In this document: positions 1 to 10,926 of the stretch, one piece after another | How the letters are laid out: every line of letters begins with the position of its first letter | Position numbering within the stretch: position 1 is the stretch's first letter | Source: Leclercia pneumoniae | GTDB taxonomy: Bacteria > Pseudomonadota > Gammaproteobacteria > Enterobacterales > Enterobacteriaceae | NCBI RefSeq assembly: GCF_017348915.1 | Contig: NZ_CP071383.1 | Coordinates: forward strand, 4,092,001 to 4,156,000 | Direction of reading: 5' to 3' | DNA length: 64,000 nucleotides | Program-made: the position numbers and the translations under genes | The notes under the pieces: generated by a model | What the model was told of the DNA's origin: nothing | What the model saw: only the letters and a program-made list of their open reading frames with translations | The model's database searches: none

Positions 1-132
1 CCACTGGAAGCCGTTCGCCAGCGTCCCCTGTTGCCATGCAGGATCGGGCTGGAGCGCATCAGCGTGCACGTAACTGGCTGCTGCCATCATCAGCAAACCG
101 CCGGTTAAGAGTCGAATTTTTGTGCCCTGCAT
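1..132 (-). CDS. yhjJ: YhjJ, periplasmic M16-like peptidase homologue (N-terminal fragment)
   Basis: Only the first 44 codons lie in the window; the gene continues past the left edge. The ATG at 130-132 opens a protein beginning MQGTKIRLLTGGLLMMAAA with a clear signal peptide (charged start, hydrophobic core, AxA-type cut near VHADA), followed by the conserved LQPDPAWQQGTL segment of YhjJ. YhjJ belongs to the M16 (insulinase-like) family and is expected in the periplasm; its role is unclear. As in E. coli it sits just downstream of dctA on the same strand. Identity is from recall of the E. coli N-terminus; the catalytic region cannot be seen here. Confidence 0.8.
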   Translation of the reverse strand, partial: MQGTKIRLLTGGLLMMAAASYVHADALQPDPAWQQGTLANGFQW

Positions 133-317
133 GTGAACCCCTGATCAACATTCCTGGTTAAAAAGAGTGCTACACGCCCTGGAGCACTCTAAAGACGATA
201 TTCAAAACACTCCGATTAGACCGCGCGTTAAGCGAAACGTCACGGCATGAAGTGAAATATACCCGAAAAAAATCTTGTCGAATTATGACAGGTATGAGGG
301 GCCATTATGCGCAGGAG

Positions 318-343
318 CCCGCACTCCGACAAGGGAATGCGGG
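318..343 (-). terminator. Hairpin downstream of dctA
   Basis: A 10-bp stem (one G:T pair) with a 6-nt loop lies 15 bases after the dctA stop. It has no T-run after it, so it may be a weak or Rho-assisted terminator or an mRNA 3' stabiliser. The rest of 133-357 shows no gene. Confidence 0.45.
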
Positions 344-357
344 CCTGAGAGCAGATT

Positions 358-1743
<1,386 letters not shown>

Positions 1744-1763
1744 TCAGAAATGAAACACAAATG

Positions 1764-1796
1764 TTAAAAAGTTTGAGCTGGCTCGCACAAGCCAGC
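1764..1796 (-). terminator. Terminator after pdeK
   Basis: A perfect 7-bp stem (GCTGGCT/AGCCAGC, 1777-1796 on the plus strand) with a 6-nt loop directly follows the pdeK stop. It is followed in the pdeK direction by TCAAACTTTTTAA, a fair T-run. This separates pdeK from dctA. Confidence 0.65.
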
Positions 1797-1802
1797 AACA
1801 TT

Positions 1803-3809
1803 TTAATTCAACGCGGGGGTGTCATGGGGAGAAAGGTAATGCGCTTCAAAGAGATCGCGTGGAACGGCACGGGCGAAGAGATAACCCTGCCCATACTTCA
1901 CGCCAGCCTCTGCCAGCCAGTCGCGCTGAGCCTCGGTTTCGACCCCTTCGGCAATCACGTCCAGCGTCAGGCTTTGCGCCATCTGAATAATGGCCTGCAC
2001 CATACTGCTGTCGTCCGGTAAACCTTCCACAAAGGTCTTGTCGATCTTCAACACGTCCACCGGCAGCGTTTTCATATGCTGCAGCTGACGCAGCCCCGCA
2101 TAGCCCATACCGAAATCATCAAGCGCGATACGTACCCCGGCATTGCGCAGCGGACGCAGAATCGCCACCGCTTCGTTCGGGTCGTCGATACGGCGACTTT
2201 CCGTTACCTCAAGAATCAGGGTATCAGGCTGGATTTGATAGCGATGAATCAACTCCAGCAGCTCTGAAACCATCGTCGGGTGCATCAATTGCAGCGCAGA
2301 GAGATTGACCGACAGCGGCAGGGTAATACCACGAGCCTGCCAGGCTGAGAGCAGCCGGCAAGACTCCTCCAGCACCCAGTGGCCCACCGTCACCATCAGC
2401 CCACAGTTTTCAATACGTTCGATTAACCCTTCCGGCAGCTCCCAGGAGCCGTCCGGCTGCTGCATACGCAGTAGCGCTTCGGCGCTTTTTACCCGGCCCG
2501 TACTCAATTCAACCTGCGGCTGCAGCCAGATGGCAAACTGATGATTATCCAGCGCGTTAAGGATATCGCTCTCTTCCGTCAGGCGCTGCTGCGCCTTTTC
2601 CATCTCTTCGGGTTCGAAGAACTGGATTTGGTTTTTACCCTTGCGACGCGCAGCAAAGGCGGCGGAGAAGGCCCGGCTGTAAAGTTGCTCGGCGCTCTGA
2701 TCGCCGTAATACATGGCAATGCCAATGCTGGCGCTGGGGCGCAGCTGGATGCTCTGAACCGGCAACCGCTCGTTAATGACAGTGAGCACTTGCTGACCTA
2801 ATGTGATGGCATGCCATGGCTCCTTCACGCCATGGGCGATAATCACGAAGTCGTACCCCGTGACCTGAGAGAGCACCATCCGCGGGGAAAGGACGGATTT
2901 CATCTTTTCCACCAGCGTGAGCAGCAACATCTCTCGCTGACTCTCTTTCAATACCCCGGCGGTGTCCTGCAAGGTTTCACAGGCCACGACCATCAACGCC
3001 GTCGTCTGCTGGCGGGCGACCGTCTGCTCCAGCAGACCCATCAGGAACGCTTTGTTCGGTAAATCCGATACCGGGAAGCGGGTCGCATTGCAGTTCATCT
3101 CGTCATACTGACGCAAAATCCGCTGTTGATTAATGTTGTAGCTGCGGACCAGCATGCCGATCTCGTCGTCATGATGCAGGCGCGGCAACGGCAGCTGGTG
3201 ACCCACCTGATACTCTCCCGGTAGATCATTGAGTTCCCGGGCCAGACGGCGTAGCGGATGCACAATCAGTCGGTTAATACACCAGGTCAATGCCACCGTC
3301 AGCATCAGCGTCAACAGTAAGTAAGCAGTCACTAACGTTGATAGCCAGCTCATCACAAATTTAAACATGCGATAAGAGTCTGACTGGAGCACCAGATAAG
3401 CCAGCGGCTGCGGATTTGCCGGGCGTTCCAGCGAATAAATGGGGAGCGAGATTTGCACCGGCAGTTCGACCATTCGCATTACCATCATCGGCACCGGACG
3501 CTCAGGGATAAAGCGCATACGCAGCGCCTGGAACTGATTAGGCAACACCACATCCGCCCGGCTGACGACGCCGGCCGGCTGGATCCCTTTAAGGATGGTT
3601 TCTGCTTCCGGGATATCCCCTTTCAGGATGGCCGCAGAGAGCGGTTCACGAACCGAACGGGCAATGCTTTCAAGTTGCGTAGCCGTGTTGTAGCGATTCT
3701 GCTGAATGGAATGAACCAACAGAATGAGGCAAAAGATGAAAACAAACACCATAGTGACGGCGGAAACCATCGCCATTTGTTTGATAGTTAATGAACGGCT
3801 GACACGCAA
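1803..3809 (-). CDS. pdeK: PdeK (YhjK), membrane GGDEF/EAL c-di-GMP phosphodiesterase
   Basis: 668 residues. Two transmembrane helices (about 12-34 and 153-178) flank a periplasmic sensor-like segment. A HAMP-like linker, a degenerate GGDEF domain (no GGDEF motif seen) and a C-terminal EAL domain follow. The EAL domain keeps its catalytic signature: [38 protein letters not shown] and [10 protein letters not shown], so hydrolysis of c-di-GMP is likely while cyclase activity is not. Start chosen is TTG at 3807-3809, since [14 protein letters not shown] matches the E. coli N-terminus and a GGAG lies just upstream. Its place beside the c-di-GMP-activated cellulose genes suggests local tuning of cellulose output. 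A TATACT -10 candidate lies at 3869-3874. Confidence 0.9.
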   Translation of the reverse strand: MRVSRSLTIKQMAMVSAVTMVFVFIFCLILLVHSIQQNRYNTATQLESIARSVREPLSAAILKGDIPEAETILKGIQPAGVVSRADVVLPNQFQALRMRFIPERPVPMMVMRMVELPVQISLPIYSLERPANPQPLAYLVLQSDSYRMFKFVMSWLSTLVTAYLLLTLMLTVALTWCINRLIVHPLRRLARELNDLPGEYQVGHQLPLPRLHHDDEIGMLVRSYNINQQRILRQYDEMNCNATRFPVSDLPNKAFLMGLLEQTVARQQTTALMVVACETLQDTAGVLKESQREMLLLTLVEKMKSVLSPRMVLSQVTGYDFVIIAHGVKEPWHAITLGQQVLTVINERLPVQSIQLRPSASIGIAMYYGDQSAEQLYSRAFSAAFAARRKGKNQIQFFEPEEMEKAQQRLTEESDILNALDNHQFAIWLQPQVELSTGRVKSAEALLRMQQPDGSWELPEGLIERIENCGLMVTVGHWVLEESCRLLSAWQARGITLPLSVNLSALQLMHPTMVSELLELIHRYQIQPDTLILEVTESRRIDDPNEAVAILRPLRNAGVRIALDDFGMGYAGLRQLQHMKTLPVDVLKIDKTFVEGLPDDSSMVQAIIQMAQSLTLDVIAEGVETEAQRDWLAEAGVKYGQGYLFARAVPRDLFEAHYLSPHDTPALN

Positions 3810-3927
3810 AATGACTCTCCAGAGAACACGACACGCGGGGTAATCAGATATGACCCCGCTGCCGCCTGAGTATACCCCATCGCAATCGATTTAAGAGAGG
3901 CTAACAAAACGATTAAGGTTATTCTGG

Positions 3928-6900
3928 TTACCATTCCGCATAAGGCATAAGCGGCTGCGGTGGTATGTCCATGTCACCCTGCCAGCCTGCGGCGGAGTAG
4001 CGTACATACATCAGCGCATGGCTTGGGGTGTAATCCTTCGCCTCCTGAATATCGACCCCCAGCCCAACAAACCAGTTGGAGGTGACACGACGTTCAATAA
4101 TAGCCCGGGCGGTATAACCGGTACCGCTGCTGCTGCTTCCCTCTTCCGGCTCACTGCGATCGCCGTATCTGCCCGGTTCAACCGGGATCAGGCTCTGAAT
4201 CGGGTAGCGCTTACCGTCATTGCTTTTCGAGTGTGACCAGGAGACCGAGCCACCCAGCTCCCAGGACCAGTTCTCGGTACGCTTACGCCAGTTGATGGGC
4301 AGCGCGAAGGAGACATACTGTTGTGGGCTGTAGTAGCCGCCCTGTCCCAGCGTGTACTCGCTCAGGTCTTTATCGTAATGCCAGAGCATATTGCTGAGGC
4401 CGACGGTCAGGCGCTCGTTATTGGCATTGATGAGTTTGTAGTAGTAGCCGGTCATCCAGCGCACGCGCCAGTTGTCCGCCACGTTCTCGCCGGTCAGGGA
4501 ATCGGCATTCAGACTAGACCAGATCCCATTCGCCTCACCCTTGTCATAGCTAACGCTGACCCCGCCCCCGGTGGAACGTACACCGCCCCAGGTTTTATGG
4601 GTATTGGGATCAACCTGTCCGGCAAAGGCCAGCATGGAGCTGGAGACCGGGCGACGGTGCGCGTTAACCGTATAGCCCAGCGGACCGATATCGCTGCTAT
4701 AGCTGATACCGCCAACAACATCGACGACCTCGAAGCCCATCGGTGTGGTACCGATGTCCATCGCCCAGGTGCTGTTTTCCCAGCCCACCGCAACGCTGGC
4801 GCCATCCGCCGTCTGGCTGGTGTGACCATAGCATGGCGTACTGGCACAGGTGCCCCACTTCGGATTAAAAGATCCATTGCTTGCGGTAGAGAACGAGCCC
4901 GCGTCCATATTGACCATGTCCGTACGGAAGAACATTCGGCCGTCGGAAAGCGGTGCGTCGACGTGCAGCATGGTGGTATGGGCTTTAAGGTCAGAGTAGC
5001 CCCCCGTACCGCTGGAGCCCCAGTACTCGTGCTGCAGGGTGACGTTAATATCCTGCTGACGATAGAGATCGCCCGCGTCGCTACGTACGCCGCGCTTCAG
5101 CCAGTCATCGCGCTCATCATTGCGCGTCAGGCGGGTGAAAGTGTCGTTATCCACCGGACGGGTCGGGGTGATCCCCGAGGCCACCATCGTATCTTTGTAA
5201 GTCTCAAGCGCCGCCTTTGGCTGACCGTTCGCCGCCTGGAAACGGGCCGCGTCACGCAGTACCAGCGCACTCTCCATCGACGGCGGCTGCGATTTCGCCT
5301 GCGGAATGAGGCGGCTAAAGGTCTGTTGCGCCGTGTCGGTATTACCCAGCCCTGCCTGGGCCAGCGCGATACGACGCTGCATATTGATAGAAGGGGGCTC
5401 GCCCTGCGGCGTGGCAGGCAGCGTCGCCAGCGTGGCCTGGGCTGCAGACTTGTCGCCCGCGGCGATGTGCGCTTCCGTCAGGCCAAGTATCGCATCGGCA
5501 TTTTGCGGCTCGCGTTTTAGCACCGTTTCATAGGCTGCTTTTGCCGCCGCCGTATCGCCGCGCTGCTGTGCCCAGTCGGCCAGGATCAGATCAATACGCG
5601 TCGAGGGTGGCTGCTGACGTAGCAACTCTTCCGCCTCCCGCTCCTTACCACTGTCACGCAGGCGGTTCGCGGTCTCCAGCACCTGGTTGCCCTGCAGACG
5701 ATCGCCCAGTTCGCGGATGTTATCGTTCCACTGACTCTGGGGCAGCGTATTCAGGTGTGCCAGCGCGGCACGATCCTGATCGTTGCCCGAGAGATAAAGT
5801 CCGTAGGCGTAAACCTGCTCCGGATCGCCCGGCTTCTGCGAGGCCAGGTTGCGCATCAGCGTATCGGCCTGGCTTCGCTGACCGCTGCTGTAAAGATCGC
5901 GTGACAGCCGGTAAGTGATCCAGACATTGCCCGGATCCATCGCCAGTCGGCGGCGCTGGATCTCCGCCGCCTGAGCATAATTACCCTGATTTTCGAGCTG
6001 CTCGGCCTGCTGGGCCAGCTTCTCGTTGCTCAGGCTGCGTTCAATATCATCGATACTGCGGCGCTGGCTGGCAGAGAGCGATTGTATAAACTGGGTCGCT
6101 TTTTCCGGTGATTCGGCGCGATGGAGGTTGGCCAGTCCACGCACCGCGTTGCTGTTGCCGCTGTCCATGCGCAGCGCCTGACGGTAGTAGCGCTCGGCGC
6201 TGGCACTGTCTTTACGCGCCATGGCCGCATCCCCCAGCCCTAATATGGCATAGCTGTCGGTATTATCCGTGTTGCGCGCTTGCTGGTAATAGCGTTCGGC
6301 CTGGCCTGGGTTATTGGCTTTCAGCGCCGCGTCGCCCTGCTGGATCAGCAGCCAGTAGCGGTTAACCTTGAGCAAACTGTCCCACTTGTCGCGGTTTTCA
6401 CTTTGCGGATCGAGCGCGATCGCTTTCTCGAACTGCGCCACCGCCCTGGCACGCTCGCCTTTCTGGGAGTAAGCCTGTCCGAGAGCGCCTACCGCTTCAC
6501 TGTCCGCATGATTCGCGCTGACCGCCTGCTGCAACTCTGACACAGCCCGCTCGCCCTGACCCGCCTCAACGGCGGCCAGCCCCTGCGCCTTCGCACGGAA
6601 CGCCGGGTCGGAAAGCTGTTGCTGCTGCTGCGCCAGTTGGGTACGCGCTAACTCCACGCTATCCCCTTCACTGAACACCTGCAGATAATCCTGTAAGGCT
6701 TTTACGCTGGCATCACTGACCGGCGTGTCTTTAATTTGTTGATACCAGATAGACGACGCGGCGTTACGCCCGCTGTTGGAGTTCGCCATCTGACGCAGCA
6801 CGGCGAAGCCCTCATCACGACGCCCACTCTGAAAAAGAAGCTGGGCCAGTGAGTTCTGTAGCTGGCTATCGCCGGGGCGGCTGGCATTGATGCTCTTAAG

Positions 6901-7410
6901 CTGGTTGATCGCCTCATTGCGACGGGCAGGCACCTTCGCCACCAGCGTCCAGTACTCGGTGGCGATATCGCCATCCGGCGGGCTGCCAGCAAACAGCTTG
7001 TCGTAGGCGGCAATCCCTTCGGCGGTATGGCCGGTAGTGGCCAGCAGACGGGCCTGCTGCAGCGCCTGACGTCCGTCAGGGCTGGAGAGAGACATGCTAC
7101 TGCGCGACGATTTATAAGCTTCTGAGGTTGGCGCCATCGTCTTCAGGCGGTCCAGCTCTTTTTGCGCGCCGGCGGTGTCGCCCTGGCGCAGCAAATAGCG
7201 GAAGCGTGCGGCCATCACGTTCGGGTTGTTCGGGTCAATCAGTTCGAGGCGATCCAGCGACTGGCGAACCAGGTCTTCGCGCTGCGTGGACTCGCCCAGC
7301 CGTACCTGCTCAAGCAGCTGTTTTTGCTGTGGGGAGTTCACCGCCTGCGCGGCCGGCAGTAAGGCCAGACCGAGCGATAAACTGAGTAAACTTATTGTGA
7401 ACTTGCGCAT
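3928..7410 (-). CDS. bcsC: BcsC, cellulose export protein (TPR scaffold plus outer-membrane barrel)
   Basis: 1160 residues, about the E. coli length (near 1157). A signal peptide ([23 protein letters not shown]) is followed by a long series of TPR helices (about 25-780), rich in Ala/Gln with repeated LG.A...G...A patterns. A C-terminal beta-barrel (about 800-1160) ends in the aromatic residue Trp (PYAEW). BcsC carries the nascent glucan across the periplasm and outer membrane; the TPR part is thought to bind peptidoglycan and BcsZ/BcsB. It overlaps bcsZ by 19 bp on the same strand, implying translational coupling. Last gene of the bcsRQABZC unit. Confidence 0.95.
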   Translation of the reverse strand: MRKFTISLLSLSLGLALLPAAQAVNSPQQKQLLEQVRLGESTQREDLVRQSLDRLELIDPNNPNVMAARFRYLLRQGDTAGAQKELDRLKTMAPTSEAYKSSRSSMSLSSPDGRQALQQARLLATTGHTAEGIAAYDKLFAGSPPDGDIATEYWTLVAKVPARRNEAINQLKSINASRPGDSQLQNSLAQLLFQSGRRDEGFAVLRQMANSNSGRNAASSIWYQQIKDTPVSDASVKALQDYLQVFSEGDSVELARTQLAQQQQQLSDPAFRAKAQGLAAVEAGQGERAVSELQQAVSANHADSEAVGALGQAYSQKGERARAVAQFEKAIALDPQSENRDKWDSLLKVNRYWLLIQQGDAALKANNPGQAERYYQQARNTDNTDSYAILGLGDAAMARKDSASAERYYRQALRMDSGNSNAVRGLANLHRAESPEKATQFIQSLSASQRRSIDDIERSLSNEKLAQQAEQLENQGNYAQAAEIQRRRLAMDPGNVWITYRLSRDLYSSGQRSQADTLMRNLASQKPGDPEQVYAYGLYLSGNDQDRAALAHLNTLPQSQWNDNIRELGDRLQGNQVLETANRLRDSGKEREAEELLRQQPPSTRIDLILADWAQQRGDTAAAKAAYETVLKREPQNADAILGLTEAHIAAGDKSAAQATLATLPATPQGEPPSINMQRRIALAQAGLGNTDTAQQTFSRLIPQAKSQPPSMESALVLRDAARFQAANGQPKAALETYKDTMVASGITPTRPVDNDTFTRLTRNDERDDWLKRGVRSDAGDLYRQQDINVTLQHEYWGSSGTGGYSDLKAHTTMLHVDAPLSDGRMFFRTDMVNMDAGSFSTASNGSFNPKWGTCASTPCYGHTSQTADGASVAVGWENSTWAMDIGTTPMGFEVVDVVGGISYSSDIGPLGYTVNAHRRPVSSSMLAFAGQVDPNTHKTWGGVRSTGGGVSVSYDKGEANGIWSSLNADSLTGENVADNWRVRWMTGYYYKLINANNERLTVGLSNMLWHYDKDLSEYTLGQGGYYSPQQYVSFALPINWRKRTENWSWELGGSVSWSHSKSNDGKRYPIQSLIPVEPGRYGDRSEPEEGSSSSGTGYTARAIIERRVTSNWFVGLGVDIQEAKDYTPSHALMYVRYSAAGWQGDMDIPPQPLMPYAEW

Positions 7411-8498
7411 TCCTGGCCCCAGTCAGGTAGTAATTCACCTTTCACGGTGAAACGAAAACGATGCTGATCCCAGCCTTGTCCAAAGAGGGTCAGTACGTAG
7501 CTGTAATAAGCGTCATCGCCAGGAAAGTTGTCTGCTACACGCTGACGCTGCGCGGCTTGTGCATCGCGATTTTGCAAGAAAGGCAGCAGCGCAGCGGAGA
7601 AGCCCACCGGGCCCTGTCCGGTCGGTTTACCCGTGGCGACATCCACTTTTTCCGGCGGTATCCCTTTTTTAGCGGTAAGGGTTGCCATCGGTTTCAGCCG
7701 TGCCAACAACCGCGCTTTTTGCGGATCGCTGTCGTGCATCATGCCCACCCACAGCCAGACGCGAATAGCGTCATAGCTGCTGACGAGCGTTTTCTCTGGC
7801 TTGAGCTGCCAGCCGCCGTTTTTTTGATAACGTACCCAGTCGGGTGAAAATCCTTTCGGCGCAGTTTCCAGGAGCAGGCGCAGGTTGGTCTCCCGCAGCG
7901 TGCTCCAGGGCGCGCCAAAGCGAGTAAAGTATTGTGCCAGTTGAGGCGGCAGATAACTTGGGTTGAAGCGCCACAGATTCTGTTCCGCAAAACCCACTTT
8001 GCCCGGCAGCAGCATGTAGCCCAGACCCGGCACCTTCACCACCTCTTTACGAACGATGAGCTTTAATAGCGCCCGCCCGGTATCGGTGTAAGTTTGCTCC
8101 TTCCACAGACGACCGGCCTCCAGCAGCGACCAGGCAATCCAGATATCAGCGTCCGAGGCGGAGTTGGGGTCGAGCACCTGCCAGCTGTCGGGGGCTTTTT
8201 TACCCCATAGCCAGGCAGGAAGCTGCGTATTTAGCGCGCCCTTCGCCAGGTTATCCTGCGTCCAGCGCAGGATTTGGTCGAAGGTTTTACGGTCATTAGC
8301 GGCCAGGGCAAAGAACAGCGCGTAGCTTTGCCCCTCCGACGTGGTAATGCTACGGGCATCGCTGGGATCGATAACCCGTCCATCTTCGCTGATATAAGCC
8401 TGTTTGAACCGATCCCAGACCGGCCAGCTGCAGGCGGCCTGAAGATTCCACGCGGTCAGCATAAACAGCGCCAACAAACCGTAGCGAAACCCCTTCAT
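7392..8498 (-). CDS. bcsZ: BcsZ, periplasmic endo-1,4-beta-glucanase (GH8)
   Basis: 368 residues from the ATG at 8496-8498; a GTG one codon upstream is also possible, and neither has a strong ribosome site. The signal peptide ends near LQAAC. Family 8 glycosyl hydrolase: the proposed acid is Glu in ITTSEGQSY (about residue 55) and the proposed base is Asp in SSYDAIRVW (about 243), both present. BcsZ cuts cellulose in the periplasm and is needed for normal polymer export in type II systems. It begins 6 bp after the bcsB stop and overlaps bcsC by 19 bp. Confidence 0.93.
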   Translation of the reverse strand: MKGFRYGLLALFMLTAWNLQAACSWPVWDRFKQAYISEDGRVIDPSDARSITTSEGQSYALFFALAANDRKTFDQILRWTQDNLAKGALNTQLPAWLWGKKAPDSWQVLDPNSASDADIWIAWSLLEAGRLWKEQTYTDTGRALLKLIVRKEVVKVPGLGYMLLPGKVGFAEQNLWRFNPSYLPPQLAQYFTRFGAPWSTLRETNLRLLLETAPKGFSPDWVRYQKNGGWQLKPEKTLVSSYDAIRVWLWVGMMHDSDPQKARLLARLKPMATLTAKKGIPPEKVDVATGKPTGQGPVGFSAALLPFLQNRDAQAAQRQRVADNFPGDDAYYSYVLTLFGQGWDQHRFRFTVKGELLPDWGQECASSQ

Positions 8499-8504
8499 CA
8501 CGGT

Positions 8505-10919
8505 TTACTCATGATCCGGATCGAGACGACGACGGCTGAAGATGCGCAGCAGACGCCACAACACCCAGGCCAGCAGCACGACGCTTATCGCGGCGAAGAT
8601 CGCCAGCAACACCGGATGGTTTGACAGGGCATACCAGACGCGCTCAAACCACGGCAGATGACCGACGTAGTAAATATCCCCCACGCGCAGGCTATTGACG
8701 CCAGACTCACGGATGATCGATACCGAGCCAAACATCGCCGCACGTTTGCCGCTGTCGTTCATGGCCTGGTTCAGCAGTTCATAGCCGCGCGGGCTGTCTG
8801 CCAGCAGGGCAATCACGCTGCGTTGGTCGTTATACGGCGACTGGAACCCCACAACAGCGGCCATTGGGCCGGTGGAAGAGACTTCCGCGCGGGCATTAGC
8901 CTGACGGTCACTCTCATCCGGCATAATGCTCGGTAAAGAACTTTCGCGCAGCGGGGTGTTCACCCAGGCTTCTGTCGCCTGCACCAGCAGATCAACCCGC
9001 TTGTCATCTTTTAACGCATCCGGAATCGCCCCAACCAGCAGGATATCGGCATCTTTACCCTGTAGCTGGCTGGCATCGCTGGTTAGCGTGAAGTTCAGCG
9101 CCGGGAACCCGGTTTGCGCACCGACGGAGCCCATGGCATCCAGCAGCGTCGTCAGTTGGCCTTCGTTCGGATCTTTCGGCGTTACCATGATCGATTCCGA
9201 GAGGTCAGCCATACGGCTGAACGGGAAGCTGGCGTTGGCGAATGCGCGCAGATCCGGCATGGCAAGGAAGTGGTAATACTTCGAGAAGTCGATGGTGGAG
9301 TCATCGCCAATGACCATATGGTTCTGTACTGGCTGGAAGGTAATACAGTTTTCAACCGTACCACCCGGCATCGGGTTCATGTACTGGAAATCAAAGCGCA
9401 GCTGGTTTACCGCACCCAGCTTCAGCGCCGGAATCGAAACATCCGTTTTACCGTCCAGCAGCCCTTGCAGAACCGGCAGACGCAGCAGAAGACGATTCGC
9501 ATCCTGCGTACTGGTCAGCGCGAAGGATTGCAGGAACTGGTTGTTCAGGCTGATATCCATCCGCGAACTGTCTTTCACCGGCGGCGCGGTGTAGCGGTAG
9601 TTCAGATTCATGTCGATGCCGTTGCTGCGCAGCAGATAGAGATCCGGCGGCAGATTTAACGACAGGCTAATGGATGAGGGCTGCAAACCGGTGGCCTGCA
9701 GCTGCTCTTCATAGGTTTTCAGTTCGCCAAAGGTGACCGCACGATCGGTACGCACCCAGTTTGGCGCATCGTATGGCTTACGCGGCAGCAGCGGTTTCAC
9801 ATCGTTAATCACCACGCTATTACCACGGAACAGCACGTTGCCTTGCGCCAGCCCTTTCGCCGCCTGCAGCAGGTCTTTGTCATCACGACCCATTACCACC
9901 AGCAGCTTCACGTACGGGTTGTTCGGATGGCTCATCATCTCGATGGTCGGCGCTTTCACCTCAGTATGATCGCGCAGGAACGCCGGACGGCTAGCGTTCG
10001 TGGCGAAGACGATCGCGTTGGTGTCTGGCAGTTTGTCATAGATGACCGGGAAACTTTGGCCGCGCCAGCCGCTGCGAGAGCCGAACCAGGAGGCGACAAT
10101 CGATGCCGCTTTTTGCTGTTCGATTTCCGGCGCACCGGCAAAGACCATCGGTAAGTTCAGCGGGCGATTGTCGCGCGGGTCAAAGAACGGCACCGGGAAG
10201 CGCGAAAGATCGTTAGCCACCGCCAGCGACTGATAGGTCAGATCCAGCGAGCTACTACGCCCCACGTCCATCCACAGCGTACTGCTGGCCGGGTTTTCAC
10301 AGACGTCACGATAGTGGCCAACAAATTCCAGCCGCACGCGGTTGAAGTCACTGATAAACAGCGGGTTGATCGGCAACTGCGCCAGGGTTTTCTTGCCTAG
10401 CTGCTCTTTGGTCACCGGCAGGACGCCCATCAGTTCATCGTTCAGATAAACCTTCAGCTGTGACTGTACCGGCAACAGCGAGGGAGAGGGGGTGTATTCA
10501 AGGTTCAACAATGCTTTAGAAACGACTTCGTCGCTGCGCATGCCGAACTCGATACCGCCGTTCGGGTTAATACCGCGCAACACCATGCTACCCGGCGGTG
10601 GCGCGATCTGAGCAAAGGAGAGCTTCACATCGCGTGACGGTGCGCTGTCGGCGACAATCGGCGCATCGGCACCCTGCACGCCAGGCATGACCCGGCCTAC
10701 TGGCGCGTCCGACGGCGGTAGCGTCTGGCCCGTTGTCGGTTGATTCGGGATCACCGCTTCCGTTTGCCCCGGCGCGGCGGTGGCTGCCGGCTCAGCGGGG
10801 GCTGCGACAACAGGTACCGTTGGCGCAGGAGTCGTCTCCGGTGCCGCCGAGACCATAAAGGAGGGGAGCGCACTCATCCCGACCGCCACTGCACTAATCC
10901 ATGATAGTTTTCTTTTCAT
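8505..10919 (-). CDS. bcsB: BcsB, periplasmic c-di-GMP-dependent cellulose synthase subunit
   Basis: 804 residues from the ATG at 10917-10919 (MKRKLSWISAVAVGMSAL, signal peptide). A longer reading frame upstream is not used, because it would run into bcsA. BcsB is the periplasmic partner anchored by one C-terminal helix (about 770-795, LLAIFAAISVVLLAWVLWRL) next to BcsA; its carbohydrate-binding and flavodoxin-like domains guide the glucan to BcsC. The protein is about 25 residues longer than E. coli BcsB because of an Ala/Pro/Thr-rich stretch after the signal peptide (about 27-75). It lies 7 bp after the bcsA stop. Confidence 0.93.
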   Translation of the reverse strand: MKRKLSWISAVAVGMSALPSFMVSAAPETTPAPTVPVVAAPAEPAATAAPGQTEAVIPNQPTTGQTLPPSDAPVGRVMPGVQGADAPIVADSAPSRDVKLSFAQIAPPPGSMVLRGINPNGGIEFGMRSDEVVSKALLNLEYTPSPSLLPVQSQLKVYLNDELMGVLPVTKEQLGKKTLAQLPINPLFISDFNRVRLEFVGHYRDVCENPASSTLWMDVGRSSSLDLTYQSLAVANDLSRFPVPFFDPRDNRPLNLPMVFAGAPEIEQQKAASIVASWFGSRSGWRGQSFPVIYDKLPDTNAIVFATNASRPAFLRDHTEVKAPTIEMMSHPNNPYVKLLVVMGRDDKDLLQAAKGLAQGNVLFRGNSVVINDVKPLLPRKPYDAPNWVRTDRAVTFGELKTYEEQLQATGLQPSSISLSLNLPPDLYLLRSNGIDMNLNYRYTAPPVKDSSRMDISLNNQFLQSFALTSTQDANRLLLRLPVLQGLLDGKTDVSIPALKLGAVNQLRFDFQYMNPMPGGTVENCITFQPVQNHMVIGDDSTIDFSKYYHFLAMPDLRAFANASFPFSRMADLSESIMVTPKDPNEGQLTTLLDAMGSVGAQTGFPALNFTLTSDASQLQGKDADILLVGAIPDALKDDKRVDLLVQATEAWVNTPLRESSLPSIMPDESDRQANARAEVSSTGPMAAVVGFQSPYNDQRSVIALLADSPRGYELLNQAMNDSGKRAAMFGSVSIIRESGVNSLRVGDIYYVGHLPWFERVWYALSNHPVLLAIFAAISVVLLAWVLWRLLRIFSRRRLDPDHE

Positions 10920-10926
10920 CGCATTA

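Noticed and set aside
4321..5520. 399-codon open frame on the plus strand
   Set aside because: It is antisense to bcsC, has no family features and arises from the high GC of the TPR-coding strand.
10714..10724. GGCGGTAGCGT, identical to the core of an RfaH ops element
   Set aside because: It lies on the strand antisense to bcsB, inside its coding sequence, with no promoter or long rightward operon behind it. A chance match in Pro/Leu codons.
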